Source: Streptomyces guryensis (GTDB lineage Bacteria; Actinomycetota; Actinomycetes; Streptomycetales; Streptomycetaceae). From it: DNA of 64,000 nt. The stretch lies in assembly GCF_021261325.1 (NCBI RefSeq), contig NZ_JAJSBI010000012.1, positions 1-64,000 on the forward strand. The letters run 5' to 3'. Positions 17,550 to 25,407 of this stretch are shown piece after piece. The notes beneath the pieces are model-generated. The model saw nothing but the letters and a program-made list of their open reading frames with translations. It made no database searches and had not been told where the DNA came from. How positions within the stretch are numbered: the first letter of the stretch is position 1; every line of letters begins with the position of its first letter. A program made the position numbers and the translations under genes.

Positions 17550-18410
17550 ATGTCAGAAGCAGCCTCCGCGCAGGCCACCAGGGCCGCCATCGGCGACAGC
17601 GAGTTCGACCGGGACACCGCGCTCATCCCGCGCGCCCCCGGGGTGTACGACATCGACCTCTCCGCCGGATGGACCATCATCAACGCCGTCAACGGCGGCT
17701 ATCTGCTGGCCGTCCTGGGCCGCGCCCTCGCGGATGCCCTGCCGCACGCCGACCCGTTCACGATCTCGGCGCACTACCTGACGGCGTCCCAGCCGGGCCC
17801 GGCGGTGGTCCGCACCGACGTCGTACGGACCGGCCGCACCCTGTCGACCGGCCAGGCCTCGCTCTTCCAGTACGACGAGGAGGGCCGCGAGGTGGAACGC
17901 ATCCGCGTCCTGGCGTCCTACGGCGACCTGGACGCACTGCCGGACGACGTCCGTACGACGGCGGAGCCGCCCGCGATCCCGCCGCTGGACCAGTGCTTCG
18001 GCCCCCAAGACGGGCCGGCCCCCGTGTCCGGCAGCTCGGCGATCGCCGACCGCCTGATGATCAAGATCGACCCCGCCACCCTCGGCTGGGCGGTGGGCGC
18101 GCCGTCCGGCAAGGGTGAGATGCGCGCCTGGTTCGGCCTGGCGGACGGCCGGGACGCCGACCCGCTCTCCCTCCTCCTGGCGGTGGACGCACTCCCGCCC
18201 ACCGCCTTCGAACTCGGGCTGAAGGGCTGGGTGCCCACGGTGGAGCTCACGGTCCACGTCCGCTCCCGCCCGGCCCCCGGCCCCCTGCGTGTCTCGATCA
18301 CCACCCGCAACCTGGCCGGCGGCTTCCTGGAGGAGGACGCGGAGGTCTGGGACAGCAACGACCGTCTGGTGGCCCAGTCCCGCCAGCTGGCACGGGTCAG
18401 ACTCGGCTGA
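17550..18410 (+). CDS. Acyl-CoA thioesterase-like (double hotdog) protein
   Basis: 286 residues. The pattern WTIINAVNGGYLLAVLGRALADALPHADPFTISAHYL near residues 32-68 is the TesB/4HBT_3 hotdog signature, and a second hotdog half begins near residue 170. Likely hydrolyses an acyl-CoA thioester in the cytosol; substrate unknown. Appears leaderless: TACGGT (17538-17543) lies exactly six bases before the ATG. The gene is divergent from the esterase and convergent with the gene at 18828, with tandem hairpins between. Confidence 0.82.
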   Translation: MSEAASAQATRAAIGDSEFDRDTALIPRAPGVYDIDLSAGWTIINAVNGGYLLAVLGRALADALPHADPFTISAHYLTASQPGPAVVRTDVVRTGRTLSTGQASLFQYDEEGREVERIRVLASYGDLDALPDDVRTTAEPPAIPPLDQCFGPQDGPAPVSGSSAIADRLMIKIDPATLGWAVGAPSGKGEMRAWFGLADGRDADPLSLLLAVDALPPTAFELGLKGWVPTVELTVHVRSRPAPGPLRVSITTRNLAGGFLEEDAEVWDSNDRLVAQSRQLARVRLG

Positions 18411-18827
18411 GCACGGCGCGCCGCGGGTTGCGCCGGGGCGGGTCGGGGCCGGGGAGCGGCTCACCCCCGGTCGGGATGCCCTCTCCCCGCGAGCGCCGGA
18501 GTCTTCGGGGCCGGCCGGCAGAGGCGGGGCGGGGGCGCGTCCGCGGTCCGCTGCTTGGGCGCAGTGTGGCGGGCGAGGCAGCCTTGAGGAGGCGGCTTCC
18601 GGCCCGGGCAGGCCGCCAACTGTCCATAGGGATCCGCCTTTCGGCAGTCGAAAGGATAGGGATCCGCCTTTTCGGCAGTCGAAAGGGCCGACGCGAAGAT
18701 GCCTGCTCCTCGCGTTCCCAGTCGGACCCCATGGTGTTGTGTCCGACATGCGGCTTCGCCGCGTGGCCGAGGGCGCCGCTCGGCCCGCGGCGTGCGGGTG
18801 GCTGTCCGCCGAGGGCGGGGTGGGCGG
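18411..18827. other. 417-base convergent spacer without a gene
   Basis: I see no coding sequence with a plausible start here. The first 220 bases are very GC-rich and featureless. Two hairpins of near-identical sequence at 18637-18687 are the only structure. The remainder up to the stop at 18828 shows nothing recognisable. Confidence 0.6.
18627..18690. terminator. Two near-identical tandem hairpins (bidirectional terminator)
   Basis: The unit TAGGGATCCGCCTTTCGG continues with CAGTCGAAAGG and occurs twice, about 30 bases apart. Each copy folds: CCTTTCG-GCAGT-CGAAAGG (18637-18655) and CCTTTTCG-GCAGT-CGAAAGGG (18667-18687). They lie between two convergent genes, so a bidirectional terminator is the simplest reading. 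The duplicated identical loop could equally be a protein- or sRNA-binding site. Confidence 0.55.
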
Positions 18828-19415
18828 TCAGGCCGGGCTGAGCGGAGCCCGCCCGAGCCAGGCCGCCAGCTGCCGGTAGGTGTCGGCTCCTTCAGGGGCC
18901 GCCAGGACGTCGGCGAAGGGGGTCTGCTCGTCGCGCTCGGGGTCGGGCAGGACGCGGCGGGCGGTGGTGAGGGCGAACTCGGCCAGGTCCGGGTCGAGTT
19001 CGAGGGGGTGGCCCAGGGACTCGGACAGGTCCCAGGTGTGGGTGACCAGTTCCATCACGTAGCCGGAGAGGGCCGCGCGGCCCGGGACCTCGCCCCAGGG
19101 GACGCGTACGGGGGCCGCCATGCGGTCGTCGCTCGCCCAGGCCCTGAGGACCCGGGTGCGGACCTCGTCGTACACGGTCGTCCAGGCGTCGTCCGCCACG
19201 TCGTCCGCGAACGGGCGTACGGCGAGCCCGTCGCCGCCCTCGCCGACGACCGCGATGCGCAGGGAGCCGCCCACGATGTGGCCGAGCAGGGTGCGCACGT
19301 CGAACTCGGTGCACGGGGTCGGGCCGGTCAGCTGGTCGGGACGTACCGTCTTGATGAGGGCCGCCGCCTGCTCGGTGGCTCGGTTGTAGACGGGGCGGGG
19401 GTCCATGGCGTTCAT
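18828..19415 (-). CDS. TIGR03086-family (DinB/maleylpyruvate isomerase-like) metal-binding protein
   Basis: 195 residues. PRPVYNRATEQAAALIKTVRPDQLTGPTPCTEFDVRTLLGHIVGG is the N-terminal four-helix-bundle signature of the MDMPI/DinB-like superfamily, with a later ELVTHTWDLSESLG (H in the metal-site position). Such proteins often use bacillithiol/mycothiol or act in detoxification, but the reaction here is unknown. Start ATG 19415 has AGGAG nine bases upstream, better than the upstream GTG-type starts. Divergent from the WYL regulator at 19520, a common pairing, so likely its target. Confidence 0.82.
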   Translation of the reverse strand: MNAMDPRPVYNRATEQAAALIKTVRPDQLTGPTPCTEFDVRTLLGHIVGGSLRIAVVGEGGDGLAVRPFADDVADDAWTTVYDEVRTRVLRAWASDDRMAAPVRVPWGEVPGRAALSGYVMELVTHTWDLSESLGHPLELDPDLAEFALTTARRVLPDPERDEQTPFADVLAAPEGADTYRQLAAWLGRAPLSPA

Positions 19416-19464
19416 GGTCACGGGCTCCTTCGTGAGTCGGTACGCCGAGGTTCCCCGCATAACC

Positions 19465-19479
19465 TGACAACTTCCGTCA
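19465..19479. promoter_or_regulatory. Candidate WYL-regulator operator in the divergent spacer
   Basis: TGAC-N7-GTCA (TGACAACTTCCGTCA) is the only inverted repeat in the 104 bases between the divergent genes. Read from the other strand it appears as two GTTG-type direct repeats. It would be expected to bind the product of the gene at 19520. Inference only. Confidence 0.35.
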
Positions 19480-19519
19480 ACATTTGCCGGAGGCCTGAGA
19501 ACGGCGTGATTCTGGTGCC

Positions 19520-20497
19520 GTGAAGTCCGACCGACTGCTCTCGATCCTGCTGCTCCTGCAGACCCGCGGCCGCGTCCCCGCGCACGAACTCGCCGACCGG
19601 CTGGAGGTGTCGGTGCGGACCATCTACCGGGACGTCGAGGCCCTGTCCGCCTCCGGCGTCCCGGTCTACGCCGAGCGCGGGCGGCACGGCGGCATCGCGC
19701 TGCTCGCCGGGTTCCGTACGGACGTCACCGGCCTGACCGCCGACGAGTCCCGCGCCCTGTTCATCCTCGCGGCCCAGGGCGCGCACGCCGCGCTCGGCCT
19801 GGACGCCGCGCTCGGCTCGGCGCTGCGCAAGGTGATGGCCGCGCTGCCGGCGCCGTACCGCCCGGCCGCCGAGGTGACCTCACGCCGCATCCTCGTCGAC
19901 GCCACGCGCTGGAAGGGCGGTCCGCAGCCCGCGGTGGACCTGGACACCCTGCAGGACGCCGTGTTCGCCGACCGCCGGCTGCGGCTGCGCTACCGGCACA
20001 GCGGGGCGCGGGAGGCGCGGACGTACACCGTCGACCCGTACGGGCTCGTGTCGAAGGCGGGTGTCTGGTATCTCGTCGCCGACCGCCGTGGGAAACCGCA
20101 GCTCTTCCGCGCCGACCGGGTGCGGTCCGCCAACGTCCTGGACGAGGAGGTGAGGCGGCGGCCGGGTGTCGAACTCGGCGATGCCTGGGAGGTGTTGCGC
20201 CGCCAGGTGGAGGAGCGGCCAGGCGGCATCGACGTCACGGTCCGCGTCCGCCGCGTCCGCCTCGACATGTTCCTGCGGCTGAACGCCTCGCAGTTGGCCG
20301 GACTTCCCGACGGCGACGGCGAGGGTGAGTGGGTGACCGCGCGGCTCTCGTACGGCGTCGTCGCACAGGCGCGCCAGTTGCTGCAGTTCGCCGACCACGT
20401 GGAGGTCCTCTCGCCGCCCGAGGTGCGGGCGGAGCTGGCCGCGGCGGCCGCTTCTGTCACGGACCTGTACCGGGGAGCAGGCGAGGGAGGCTTCTGA
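19520..20497 (+). CDS. WYL-domain transcriptional regulator (HTH, YafY-like)
   Basis: 325 residues. N-terminal winged HTH: SDRLLSILLLLQTRGRVPAHELADRLEVSVRTIYRDVEAL. The WYL domain lies at residues about 135-215 with the motif VWYLVADRRGKPQLFRADRV, then a WCX C-terminal domain. WYL domains sense ligands such as nucleic acid or second messengers. It appears leaderless: GATTCT (19508-19513) is six bases before the GTG. It probably controls the divergent MDMPI-like gene and itself. Confidence 0.9.
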   Translation: MKSDRLLSILLLLQTRGRVPAHELADRLEVSVRTIYRDVEALSASGVPVYAERGRHGGIALLAGFRTDVTGLTADESRALFILAAQGAHAALGLDAALGSALRKVMAALPAPYRPAAEVTSRRILVDATRWKGGPQPAVDLDTLQDAVFADRRLRLRYRHSGAREARTYTVDPYGLVSKAGVWYLVADRRGKPQLFRADRVRSANVLDEEVRRRPGVELGDAWEVLRRQVEERPGGIDVTVRVRRVRLDMFLRLNASQLAGLPDGDGEGEWVTARLSYGVVAQARQLLQFADHVEVLSPPEVRAELAAAAASVTDLYRGAGEGGF

Positions 20498-20589
20498 AGT
20501 CGCAGGTCAGAGCGGTACCTATAGATCCTGTTTACCTGAATCACAGGCCGCGGACAGACCGCCCCCAAGGAAGCCCTAAGCGCCGTTGA

Positions 20590-20607
20590 TTGAGTTCCCG
20601 CACTCAA
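20590..20607 (+). terminator. Small inverted repeat between regulator and lipoprotein genes
   Basis: TTGAGT-TCCCGC-ACTCAA forms a perfect 6-bp stem in the 151-base spacer. Weak terminator for the WYL gene or an operator for the lipoprotein gene. Confidence 0.35.
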
Positions 20608-20648
20608 GGCTCCCTCATCTTCCTTCGTCTTCCTTGGAGTTGTTCCTC

Positions 20649-21038
20649 ATGAAGCGTGTGCGTCTCGTCCCCGCAGTGGCCCTGCTGGCGCTCTCGCCTC
20701 TGGTCCTGGCGGCCTGCGGCTCGGGCGACTCGTCGTCGTCCTCGAACAGCGGCAACTCCGGGCAGCAGCAGGCCTGTCAGGCGCCGACCGGCAACGCCTC
20801 CGGGCGTCCCAGCGGTGCCTCCTCGGGTGCTCCTACGGGCGCCCCCACAGGCAAGGCCACCGCCAGGCCGTCCGGCGCCCCCTCGGGCATGCCGAGCGGC
20901 GCGCCCAGCGCCGGCGCGGCCGCTGGCGCCGGTCAGGGCGGCCCCGGCGGAGGCGGCCAGGGCGGCGGCTGCGGCGGTCCCGGCGGTGGCGGTGCCGCGC
21001 CCAGCGGCGCCCCCACCGCACAGGCGACCAGGAACTGA
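20649..21038 (+). CDS. Small low-complexity lipoprotein
   Basis: 129 residues. Signal peptide MKRVRLVPAVALLALSPLVLAAC ends in the lipobox LAAC, so the mature protein should be a lipid-anchored extracytoplasmic protein. The mature part has no fold signature: a Ser-rich linker, one further cysteine in QQQACQAP, PSGAPSG/PTGAPTG repeats, then a Gly-rich stretch GGPGGGGQGGGCGGPGGGG. ATG 20649 has a TTGGAG upstream; the longer frame from 20586 spoils the signal peptide. A strong terminator follows. Function unknown. Confidence 0.8.
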   Translation: MKRVRLVPAVALLALSPLVLAACGSGDSSSSSNSGNSGQQQACQAPTGNASGRPSGASSGAPTGAPTGKATARPSGAPSGMPSGAPSAGAAAGAGQGGPGGGGQGGGCGGPGGGGAAPSGAPTAQATRN

Positions 21039-21075
21039 CCTCGGACGCCGTACGGCAACTCGGACGTCGTACGAC

Positions 21076-21113
21076 AAGGGGCGGCACCCCGGTGAACGGG
21101 GGTGCCGCCCCTT
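21076..21113. terminator. Strong bidirectional terminator
   Basis: AAGGGGCGGCACCCC and GGGGTGCCGCCCCTT form a 15-bp perfect stem around the eight-base loop GGTGAACG, between the convergent lipoprotein and TetR genes. Confidence 0.85.
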
Positions 21114-21127
21114 CGCGCTGCCCGGGC

Positions 21128-21754
21128 TCAGGCCGGCCAGTGGTGCCGTCCGATGCTGATGAGCTTCATCTGGCGGGTCGCGACCTGTGCCACCCGCTCC
21201 CGGTCCGCCTCGGTGCCCTCCAGGGCCTCCAGGAACAGCGAGGCGGTGATCAGCATCTGGTCCACGTACAGATGGGCCAGCATGAGAAGGTCGTCGTCAC
21301 TCCAGCCTTCGGACTCCGGGTCCTTGGCGAGTTCGCCCTTCACCTCCTCGGCGAACCGGGCCAGTTGGTCCCGGATGGCGTCCCGCACCGGCTGGACCCC
21401 GCCGTGTCGCTCCCGGGCGATGAAGCGGACATGGGCGGGGTACCCGTCCACGTGGCCGGCGATCAACTCGATGGCGCGCGCTATGCGTTCCTCGCTGGAG
21501 TCGGCCGTGGACACCGTCGTCCGGATCATCGGGTGCAGGCTGCCCAGCGCCTCCTCGACCAGCGCCACGCCGAGATCCGCAATGGATCGGAAGTGGCGGT
21601 AGAAGGCGGTCGGGGCGACGCCCACGGCGCGCGTGACCTCTCGCAGGCCCAGACTGCTCAGGCTCTGCTCCTCCAGCAGACCGAGCGCCGCGTCCAGGAG
21701 CGCCTGGCGGGTCTTCTGCTTCTGGGCCTGCCGGATGCCGAGAGTGTGACTCAT
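21128..21754 (-). CDS. TetR-family regulator (FabR-like)
   Basis: 208 residues. HTH region: KQKTRQALLDAALGLLEEQSLSSLGLREVTRAVGVAPTAFYRHFRSIADLG. The compact ligand domain with RFIARERHGG and EGWSDDDLLMLAHLYVDQMLITASLFLEAL resembles FabR-type regulators of membrane lipid genes; this is similarity by eye. It seems leaderless, with TAACTA six bases before the ATG and a palindrome overlapping that promoter. Divergent from two small membrane-protein genes at 21901 and 22125, its likely targets. Confidence 0.9.
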   Translation of the reverse strand: MSHTLGIRQAQKQKTRQALLDAALGLLEEQSLSSLGLREVTRAVGVAPTAFYRHFRSIADLGVALVEEALGSLHPMIRTTVSTADSSEERIARAIELIAGHVDGYPAHVRFIARERHGGVQPVRDAIRDQLARFAEEVKGELAKDPESEGWSDDDLLMLAHLYVDQMLITASLFLEALEGTEADRERVAQVATRQMKLISIGRHHWPA

Positions 21755-21765
21755 GTCATCTAGTT

Positions 21766-21832
21766 AACAACTGTTCTCTGGATTTGAAAAGCCGTGAGGC
21801 GCGCTAGACTCTGTAGTCAGTGAACAAGTGTT
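21766..21832. promoter_or_regulatory. Divergent promoters with two AACAA[C/G]TGTT operators
   Basis: AACAACTGTT (21766-21775) and AACAAGTGTT (21823-21832) are two copies of the same AACA-N2-TGTT palindrome, 57 bases apart. The first abuts the TetR -10. The second lies just after the predicted start of a rightward promoter (TTGAAA 21784-21789, TAGACT 21805-21810, spacer 15). The arrangement suits autoregulation plus repression of the downstream membrane-protein genes. Confidence 0.6.
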
Positions 21833-21900
21833 ACTACAACCGTTCACCGAAACTTAACCACAAGCGCCCTCGCCGGGCGCACGGAGGGGGATCGAATCCC

Positions 21901-22062
21901 ATGCTGTTCCTCGTCGCCGCACTCATGCTGCTCGGCGTCGTCCTGGGCACCGTGGCCCACGCGCCGCTGACCGTCACCGCTCTCGTGGCCGTCGGCATCG
22001 CCGTCTGGCTCGGCATCTTCGCCGCCCGCGAGCGCCACAGCCGCCGCACCTCGGCCAACTGA
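21901..22062 (+). CDS. Small two-helix membrane protein
   Basis: 53 residues. MLFLVAALMLLGVVLGTVAHAP and LTVTALVAVGIAVWLGIFAARERH give two membrane helices in a hairpin, with a basic C-terminus inside. Start ATG 21901 has an excellent GGAGGGGGA upstream; the open frame back to 21820 covers the promoter and operator. It is first in the unit controlled by the TetR operator pair. No known domain; function unknown. Confidence 0.78.
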   Translation: MLFLVAALMLLGVVLGTVAHAPLTVTALVAVGIAVWLGIFAARERHSRRTSAN

Positions 22063-22124
22063 CCGCCGGGGCCACCGCCCGCCCGACCCGACTTCCGACC
22101 TTCCGTCTCCTGGAGATGAGCACG

Positions 22125-22409
22125 ATGCAACTCACCGCCCCGGCCGCCGGCCGCACCGACACCATCACCCGCAAGCCCGCCCGCGACGCCGACGGCATGG
22201 CCGTCGCGTCCTTCATCCTCGGCCTGCTCGGCCTTCTCGTGCTGAACGTCTTCCTCGGCCCGGTCGCCATCATCCTGGCCGCCGTCGCCCTCTGGCGCGG
22301 CACCGCCCGCCGCGGTCGCGCGTACCTGGGTATGGCTCTGGGGGTGGCCGACCTGGCGGTCCTGGTGATCGCCATGCAGATGTCCAACACGGTTTCGTGG
22401 AGCCTGTAG
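22125..22409 (+). CDS. DUF4190-type small membrane protein
   Basis: 94 residues from ATG 22125, which has GGAG nine bases upstream; ATG 22116 is too close to that site. Residues 25-90 hold the DUF4190 pattern, DGMAVASFILGLLGLLVLNVFLGPVAIILAAVALWRGTARRGRAYLGMALGVADLAVL, with two or three membrane helices. It lies 62 bases behind the preceding small membrane gene and is probably in the same TetR-controlled transcript. Function unknown. Confidence 0.8.
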   Translation: MQLTAPAAGRTDTITRKPARDADGMAVASFILGLLGLLVLNVFLGPVAIILAAVALWRGTARRGRAYLGMALGVADLAVLVIAMQMSNTVSWSL

Positions 22410-22509
22410 ACCCGAGGCGCACACCATGACGAACGGCAGACCTCCCCGAGGACGACGGGGCCCGGTCGCCGAGCCCAACCTTGACGTACGGCCGACGGCA
22501 GGGGCCCCG

Positions 22510-22515
22510 TAGAAT
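22510..22515 (+). promoter_or_regulatory. -10 element of cysteine desulfurase gene (near-leaderless)
   Basis: TAGAAT ends ten bases before the ATG at 22526 and predicts a transcript with almost no leader. A TTGACG at 22481 is 23 bases away, too far for a normal -35. Confidence 0.5.
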
Positions 22516-22525
22516 CGGCCCCACC

Positions 22526-23689
22526 ATGGCTTACCTCGACCACGCCGCGACCACGCCGATGCTCCCCGAGGCGGTCGAGGCGATGACCGCGCAGCTGAGC
22601 GTCACCGGCAACGCCTCCTCCCTCCACGCCTCCGGCAGGCAGGCCCGCCGTACCGTCGAGGAGGCCCGCGAGACCCTCGCGGAAGCGCTCGGCGCCCGCC
22701 CCAGCGAGGTCGTTCTCACCTCCGGCGGCACCGAGGCCGACAACCTCGCCGTGAAGGGCCTGTACTGGTCCCGCCGCGACGCCGACCCGGCCCGCACCCG
22801 CGTCCTCGCCAGCCCCGTCGAGCACCACGCCGTCCTCGACGCCGTCCACTGGCTCGGTGAACACGAGGGCGCCACCGTCGAGTACCTCCCCGTCGACCCG
22901 TACGGACGGGTCCACCCCGAGGCGCTGCGCGAGGCGATCGCCCGCAACCCCGAAGACGTGGCCCTGGCCACCGTGATGTGGGCGAACAATGAGATCGGCA
23001 CGGTCATGCCGGTCCGTGAACTCGCCGAGGTGGCGGGGGAGTCCGGCATCCCGCTGCACGCCGACGCGGTCCAGGCCTTCGGACAGGTCCCGGTCGACTT
23101 CGCGGCCTCCGGCCTCGCCGCGATGACGGTCTCCGGCCACAAGATCGGCGGCCCGTACGGCATCGGTGCCCTGGTCCTCGGCCGCGAGTACACCCCGGTA
23201 CCGGTCCTGCACGGCGGCGGCCAGGAGCGCCACGTCCGCTCCGGCACCCTCGACGTCCCCGCCGTCGCCTCCTTCGCGGTGGCCGGACGCCTCGCCGCCG
23301 AGCAGCGTGAGTGGTTCGAGCGGGAGATCGGCGCCCTGCGCGACAGCCTCGTCGAGGCGGTCCGTGCGGCCGTACCGGACGCGATCCTGGGCGGCGACCC
23401 GGTGGACCGCCTCCCGGCCAACGCCCACTTCACCTTCCTCGGCTGCGAGGGCGACTCCCTGCTGCTGCTCCTCGACGCCCAGGGCATCGAGTGCTCCACC
23501 GGCTCCGCCTGCACCGCGGGCGTCGCCCAGCCCAGCCACGTCCTGCTGGCCACCGGCACCGACCCCGACCTGGCCCGCGGCACCCTGCGCTTCTCCCTCG
23601 GCCACACCTCCACGGAGGCCGACGTAGAGGCACTGGCGAAGGCGATCGGCCCGGCGGTCGAGCGAGCTCGAGCCGCCGGGCTCACCTGA
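22526..23689 (+). CDS. Cysteine desulfurase (NifS/IscS family)
   Basis: 388 residues. PLP enzyme that removes sulfur from cysteine as a persulfide. MAYLDHAATTPMLPEAVEAM is the family N-terminus, ASPVEHHAVL carries the PLP-stacking histidine, K206 in SGHKIGGPYG is the Schiff-base lysine, and C329 in STGSACTAG is the active cysteine. The start is ATG 22526; the upstream extension to 22481 has no homology. In many actinobacteria this gene sits beside mnmA and supplies sulfur for 2-thiouridine in tRNA. Here mnmA is 2.4 kb downstream on the same strand, separated by two opposite-strand genes. Confidence 0.93.
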   Translation: MAYLDHAATTPMLPEAVEAMTAQLSVTGNASSLHASGRQARRTVEEARETLAEALGARPSEVVLTSGGTEADNLAVKGLYWSRRDADPARTRVLASPVEHHAVLDAVHWLGEHEGATVEYLPVDPYGRVHPEALREAIARNPEDVALATVMWANNEIGTVMPVRELAEVAGESGIPLHADAVQAFGQVPVDFAASGLAAMTVSGHKIGGPYGIGALVLGREYTPVPVLHGGGQERHVRSGTLDVPAVASFAVAGRLAAEQREWFEREIGALRDSLVEAVRAAVPDAILGGDPVDRLPANAHFTFLGCEGDSLLLLLDAQGIECSTGSACTAGVAQPSHVLLATGTDPDLARGTLRFSLGHTSTEADVEALAKAIGPAVERARAAGLT

Positions 23690-23698
23690 AAAGCGCCG

Positions 23699-25222
23699 CT
23701 AGCTCTCCGTCACCATGAGGGACGCCATCATGCCCTCGTCCTCGTGCTGCAGCAGATGGCAGTGGAGCATGTACATGTAGGTGTCGTCGGAGAAGTCCGT
23801 GAACTCCATGGCGATCTTGATGGTTCCGCCGCCGACCACCTCGTAGGTGTCGAACCAGCCGAGGTCGACTCCGGTCGGATCCGCGCCGTTGACGGAGATC
23901 AACTGGTACGGCACGTCGTGCAGATGGAACGAGTGTTCCAGCTGGGTGTTGTTCTTGATCGTCCAGATCTCCTTGGACCCCAGCGTGGTGCTGATCATGG
24001 CCATGGAGGACATGCTCGTGCCGACCGAGCCGTCGATCGTCATCGATGTGCCACTCTGGCCGAGCGTGATGGTCCGCGCGGTGAAGTCGCTGGTGTCGTA
24101 CCGGTCGATCGTGTTGAGCGAGCTCGGCAGGCTGTCCGGGGTGTCGGTGCCGGACGCGGTGATGGCGAGCACGTCGTAGGTGCCGCTGCCGCCGCGCACC
24201 CAGCCGGTGGTGACGACGGCCTGGAGCGTCACGGCGTCCGACAGGTCCAGCACGAACTCGGCGCGGGCGCCCGCCACCAGCCGGATGCTGGTCACCTCGG
24301 TGGCCGCGGTGAGGTAGCCCTGGTCGGTGGCGATCTGGTCGAGGTTGCCGCCGTCACTGCGCTGGATGGTGATGATGTCCGACGGCGAGGCGTTGAGCAC
24401 GCGGAACCGGGTGCGGGTCCTGGTGGCCGTGAAGGTGAGCGTGGTGTCGTCGACGTTGGTGCCGTTCAGCAGGAGCGGGAAGCTCAGCCCGCTGCTGAGA
24501 TAGCCGGACAGATTGTACTTGAGGTCGCCGGAGCTGTCGGCGGCGAGGCTCTGGAAGATCAGCGGGATGTCGTCGGTGCCGTAGGTGCTGGGGAGGTCCG
24601 AGGACGCGGTGGAGTCGTCCTCGACGATGATCATGCCGGCCAGTCCGTGCACGGCCTGCTTGGCCGTGGTGCCCAGGGCGTGCGGGTGGTACCAGAGCGT
24701 CTTGGCGTCGTCCTTGACCGTGAACGTCGGGGACCAGGTGGTTCCGTCGGAGAAGGCGACCTGCGGGCCGCCGTCCATCTTCGCGGGGACGTGGGCGCCG
24801 TGGAAGTGGACGGTGGTGTCCTCACCCAGGCTGTTGGTGATGTTGAGCAGGACGGTGTCGCCGCTGGTCCACTTCATGGTCGGGCCGAGGAACGACTGGT
24901 TGTAGCCCATCGTGTCGCTGGTGACCCCGGAGAGCACCTCCGCGGTGCCGGTCTTCGCCTCCAGGGTGAAGGTGGTGGTGCTGCCGGACGTGGTGCCCTC
25001 CAGCAGGTCCGGGACGGTCAGGGTGGCGGTGTTGGTCGCGGCGCTCGCCTTGTTCCTGCCCGCCTCGGTCAGCAGGGAGAAGGCGCCCCCGGCTCCCGCG
25101 ACGACCCCGAGGCCGACTCCGGCCATGCCGCCGAGGAACCTGCGGCGGTGCATGCCTTTGCCCTTGCGGGGGTTCTCGCCGTGTCCGCCCGTGCCCGAGC
25201 CGGGCTCTGTGGTGTGAGTCAT
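23699..25222 (-). CDS. Tat-exported multicopper oxidase
   Basis: 507 residues. The Tat signal has HRRRFLGGMAGVGLGVVAGAGGAFSL at residues 25-50. Copper ligands: HFH (139-141), WYHPH (177-181), HSFHLHDVPY near residue 435, and the type 1 site HCHLLQHEDEGMM at the C-terminus. The last HCHxxxHEDxGMM carries the axial methionine, as in CueO/bilirubin-oxidase-like enzymes. Oxidises a phenolic or metal substrate with reduction of oxygen to water; substrate not deducible. The stop is ten bases past the end of the cysteine desulfurase gene, tail to tail. The ATG at 25222 has a weak site; ATG 25153 at the Tat motif is the alternative. Confidence 0.93.
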   Translation of the reverse strand: MTHTTEPGSGTGGHGENPRKGKGMHRRRFLGGMAGVGLGVVAGAGGAFSLLTEAGRNKASAATNTATLTVPDLLEGTTSGSTTTFTLEAKTGTAEVLSGVTSDTMGYNQSFLGPTMKWTSGDTVLLNITNSLGEDTTVHFHGAHVPAKMDGGPQVAFSDGTTWSPTFTVKDDAKTLWYHPHALGTTAKQAVHGLAGMIIVEDDSTASSDLPSTYGTDDIPLIFQSLAADSSGDLKYNLSGYLSSGLSFPLLLNGTNVDDTTLTFTATRTRTRFRVLNASPSDIITIQRSDGGNLDQIATDQGYLTAATEVTSIRLVAGARAEFVLDLSDAVTLQAVVTTGWVRGGSGTYDVLAITASGTDTPDSLPSSLNTIDRYDTSDFTARTITLGQSGTSMTIDGSVGTSMSSMAMISTTLGSKEIWTIKNNTQLEHSFHLHDVPYQLISVNGADPTGVDLGWFDTYEVVGGGTIKIAMEFTDFSDDTYMYMLHCHLLQHEDEGMMASLMVTES

Positions 25223-25407
25223 GGGCGGGATCGTTGAACCGAGGACTGTGCGAGGACTGGGGTGAAGTTAGGAAGAAGCCCCGTCGGCTGTGAGGGCGCC
25301 CTGAGCGTCCGCCCCGCCCAACTGCCCTGAAAAGTAGCCAAGTTGAGGAAGGCCAGATCGCGCAGTGTGTGAGGGACGCAACGGACACCTCGTCCCGGCG
25401 GAAGGCT

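Noticed and set aside
22481..22486. TTGACG as -35 of the cysteine desulfurase gene
   Set aside because: It is 23 bases from TAGAAT, too far for a normal promoter.
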